The notes beneath the pieces are model-generated. The model was not told where the DNA came from. It was given only the letters and a program-made list of their open reading frames with translations, and did no database searches. DNA of 36,441 nucleotides, taken from contig NZ_JAHHIT010000053.1 in the NCBI RefSeq assembly GCF_024539675.1, positions 1 through 36,441 of the forward strand. Direction: 5' to 3'. Of the stretch, positions 35,856 to 36,441 are shown piece after piece; position 1 is the stretch's first letter, and every line of letters begins with the position of its first letter. The translations under genes were made by a program, and so were the position numbers. The stretch is from Streptomyces hilarionis (GTDB taxonomy: Bacteria; Actinomycetota; Actinomycetes; Streptomycetales; Streptomycetaceae).

Positions 35856-35894
35856 GGAGGGGCGGGGGCGGCCGGGAACCCCGGTCGCCCCTCC
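35856..35894. terminator. Bidirectional terminator between DoxX-like and sigma genes
   Basis: GGAGGGGCG (35856-35864) pairs with CGCCCCTCC (35886-35894), with an inner CCGGG / CCCGG stem. It occupies most of the 56-nt convergent gap. Confidence 0.6.
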
Positions 35895-35903
35895 GCCCGT
35901 GCG

Positions 35904-36441
35904 TCAGCCGTCCGCGGGGAGCGGGTCGTCTCCGGCGTCGGACGGCGCCGGCCGGTCCCCGGGGGCGTCGAGCACCGCCACCTCGAGGGCGTCCAGCCGC
36001 TCCGGATCCGCCACGACGTCGATCGCGGTGATCCCCTCCGGCGTGACGGTGAACAGCAGAACCACCCGCAGCCGGCCCTGCGGGGCCATCACGAGACCGA
36101 TCCGGCCGTCGATCAGGGCCGCTCCGGTGAACCGGGCACGGCCGGTCGCCGCCATCGCGCTCTCCGCCACGGTCCGTGCGCCGCTCATGGCGACCGGCTG
36201 CGGCGTCGGCACCACGAAGCGGTCGGCGGTGAGAACCACGTCGGGATGCAGCAGGGCGAGCAACGCCTCGAAGTCGCCGGCGCGGGTCGCGGCCAGGAAC
36301 GCGTCGACGGCCTCGCGCAGGCGGGCCCGGTCGGCGGCGGGCGCGCCGGCCCCCCTCACCCGGCGTCGGGCGCGGGCGGTCAGCTGCCGCGTGGCGGCCG
36401 GGGTGCGCTCGATCAGCGGCGCGATGTCGTCGAACGGCACG
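35904..36441 (-). CDS. ECF41-type RNA polymerase sigma factor with SnoaL-like domain (5' end outside window)
   Basis: The frame runs off the right edge; ~178 residues remain. They begin in the sigma4 helix-turn-helix (VPFDDIAPLIERTPAATRQLTARARRRV), followed by a SnoaL/NTF2-like domain (LREAVDAFLAATRAGDFEALLALLHPDVVLTADRF...) and a DPERLDAL element equivalent to the conserved NPDKL motif. The DGGGR/K motif of canonical ECF41 proteins is replaced by ADRFVVPTPQP, placing it in a SigJ-like subgroup. The fused domain acts as built-in regulator in the family, in place of an anti-sigma factor. Ends 56 nt from the DoxX-like gene, whose promoter fits this sigma class. Confidence 0.9.
   Translation of the reverse strand, partial: VPFDDIAPLIERTPAATRQLTARARRRVRGAGAPAADRARLREAVDAFLAATRAGDFEALLALLHPDVVLTADRFVVPTPQPVAMSGARTVAESAMAATGRARFTGAALIDGRIGLVMAPQGRLRVVLLFTVTPEGITAIDVVADPERLDALEVAVLDAPGDRPAPSDAGDDPLPADG

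Overview
The window is a very GC-rich actinomycete chromosome segment, almost certainly Streptomyces. The signs are G/C in nearly every third codon position, GTG/TTG starts, several SD-less (leaderless) starts 6-7 nt after a TAnnnT-like -10 box, a single TTA (bldA) codon, and the meaA-ccr ethylmalonyl-CoA locus. No rRNA, tRNA, CRISPR array, IS element or prophage gene is visible. About 25 complete genes lie between one gene cut at the left edge and one cut at the right edge.

Layout. 1-7.5 kb: the C-terminus of a nitrate/sulfite-reductase-type flavoprotein; an exported GH2 beta-galactosidase-like enzyme with a LamG insertion; a dihydrolipoyl dehydrogenase preceded by a 9-bp tandem repeat; a small membrane protein. 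7.6-9.6 kb: the alkylation-repair pair Ada-AlkA fusion and Ogt. 9.6-12.1 kb (minus strand): Sir2 deacylase, NUDIX hydrolase and ADP-ribosylglycohydrolase, a possible ADP-ribose turnover group. 12.3-14.7 kb: glycerate kinase and an alpha/beta hydrolase. 14.9-16.4 kb (minus): psd-pssA, the phosphatidylserine/phosphatidylethanolamine pathway. 16.5-25.9 kb (minus): an ethylmalonyl-CoA pathway locus, ccr-meaA-CoA lyase-MaoC-acyl-CoA dehydrogenase, with an upstream TetR regulator and a double-length 3-hydroxybutyryl-CoA dehydrogenase. 26.4-31.4 kb: a TTA-containing HEAT-repeat gene, a GNAT and a RidA gene (probable frameshift in a C8 tract), an exported TAP-like peptidase, an Rv2578c-like radical SAM protein with a LexA-type box in its promoter, and a SRPBCC protein. 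31.9-36.4 kb: a PAS-GAF-PP2C-ATPase regulator, a methyltransferase, and a DoxX-like membrane protein with an ECF41-like promoter that converges on an ECF41-type sigma factor gene.

How the genes work together. The ccr operon plus the dehydrogenase can turn acetyl-CoA-derived crotonyl-CoA into ethylmalonyl-, methylsuccinyl-, mesaconyl- and methylmalyl-CoA, then glyoxylate and propionyl-CoA. This serves acetate assimilation and supply of ethylmalonyl-/methylmalonyl-CoA extender units. Thiolase, crotonase and epimerase are not in the window. psd and pssA perform consecutive lipid steps in the reverse of their gene order. Ada-AlkA and Ogt are coupled repair genes. No wholly new multi-gene system is evident. 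The best leads are regulatory (ECF41 promoter/sigma pair, LexA box, His/Gly-coding repeat before lpd, bldA codon, leaderless starts) and structural (half-degenerate dehydrogenase, LamG inside GH2, short Mcd and Mch candidates, RidA frameshift).
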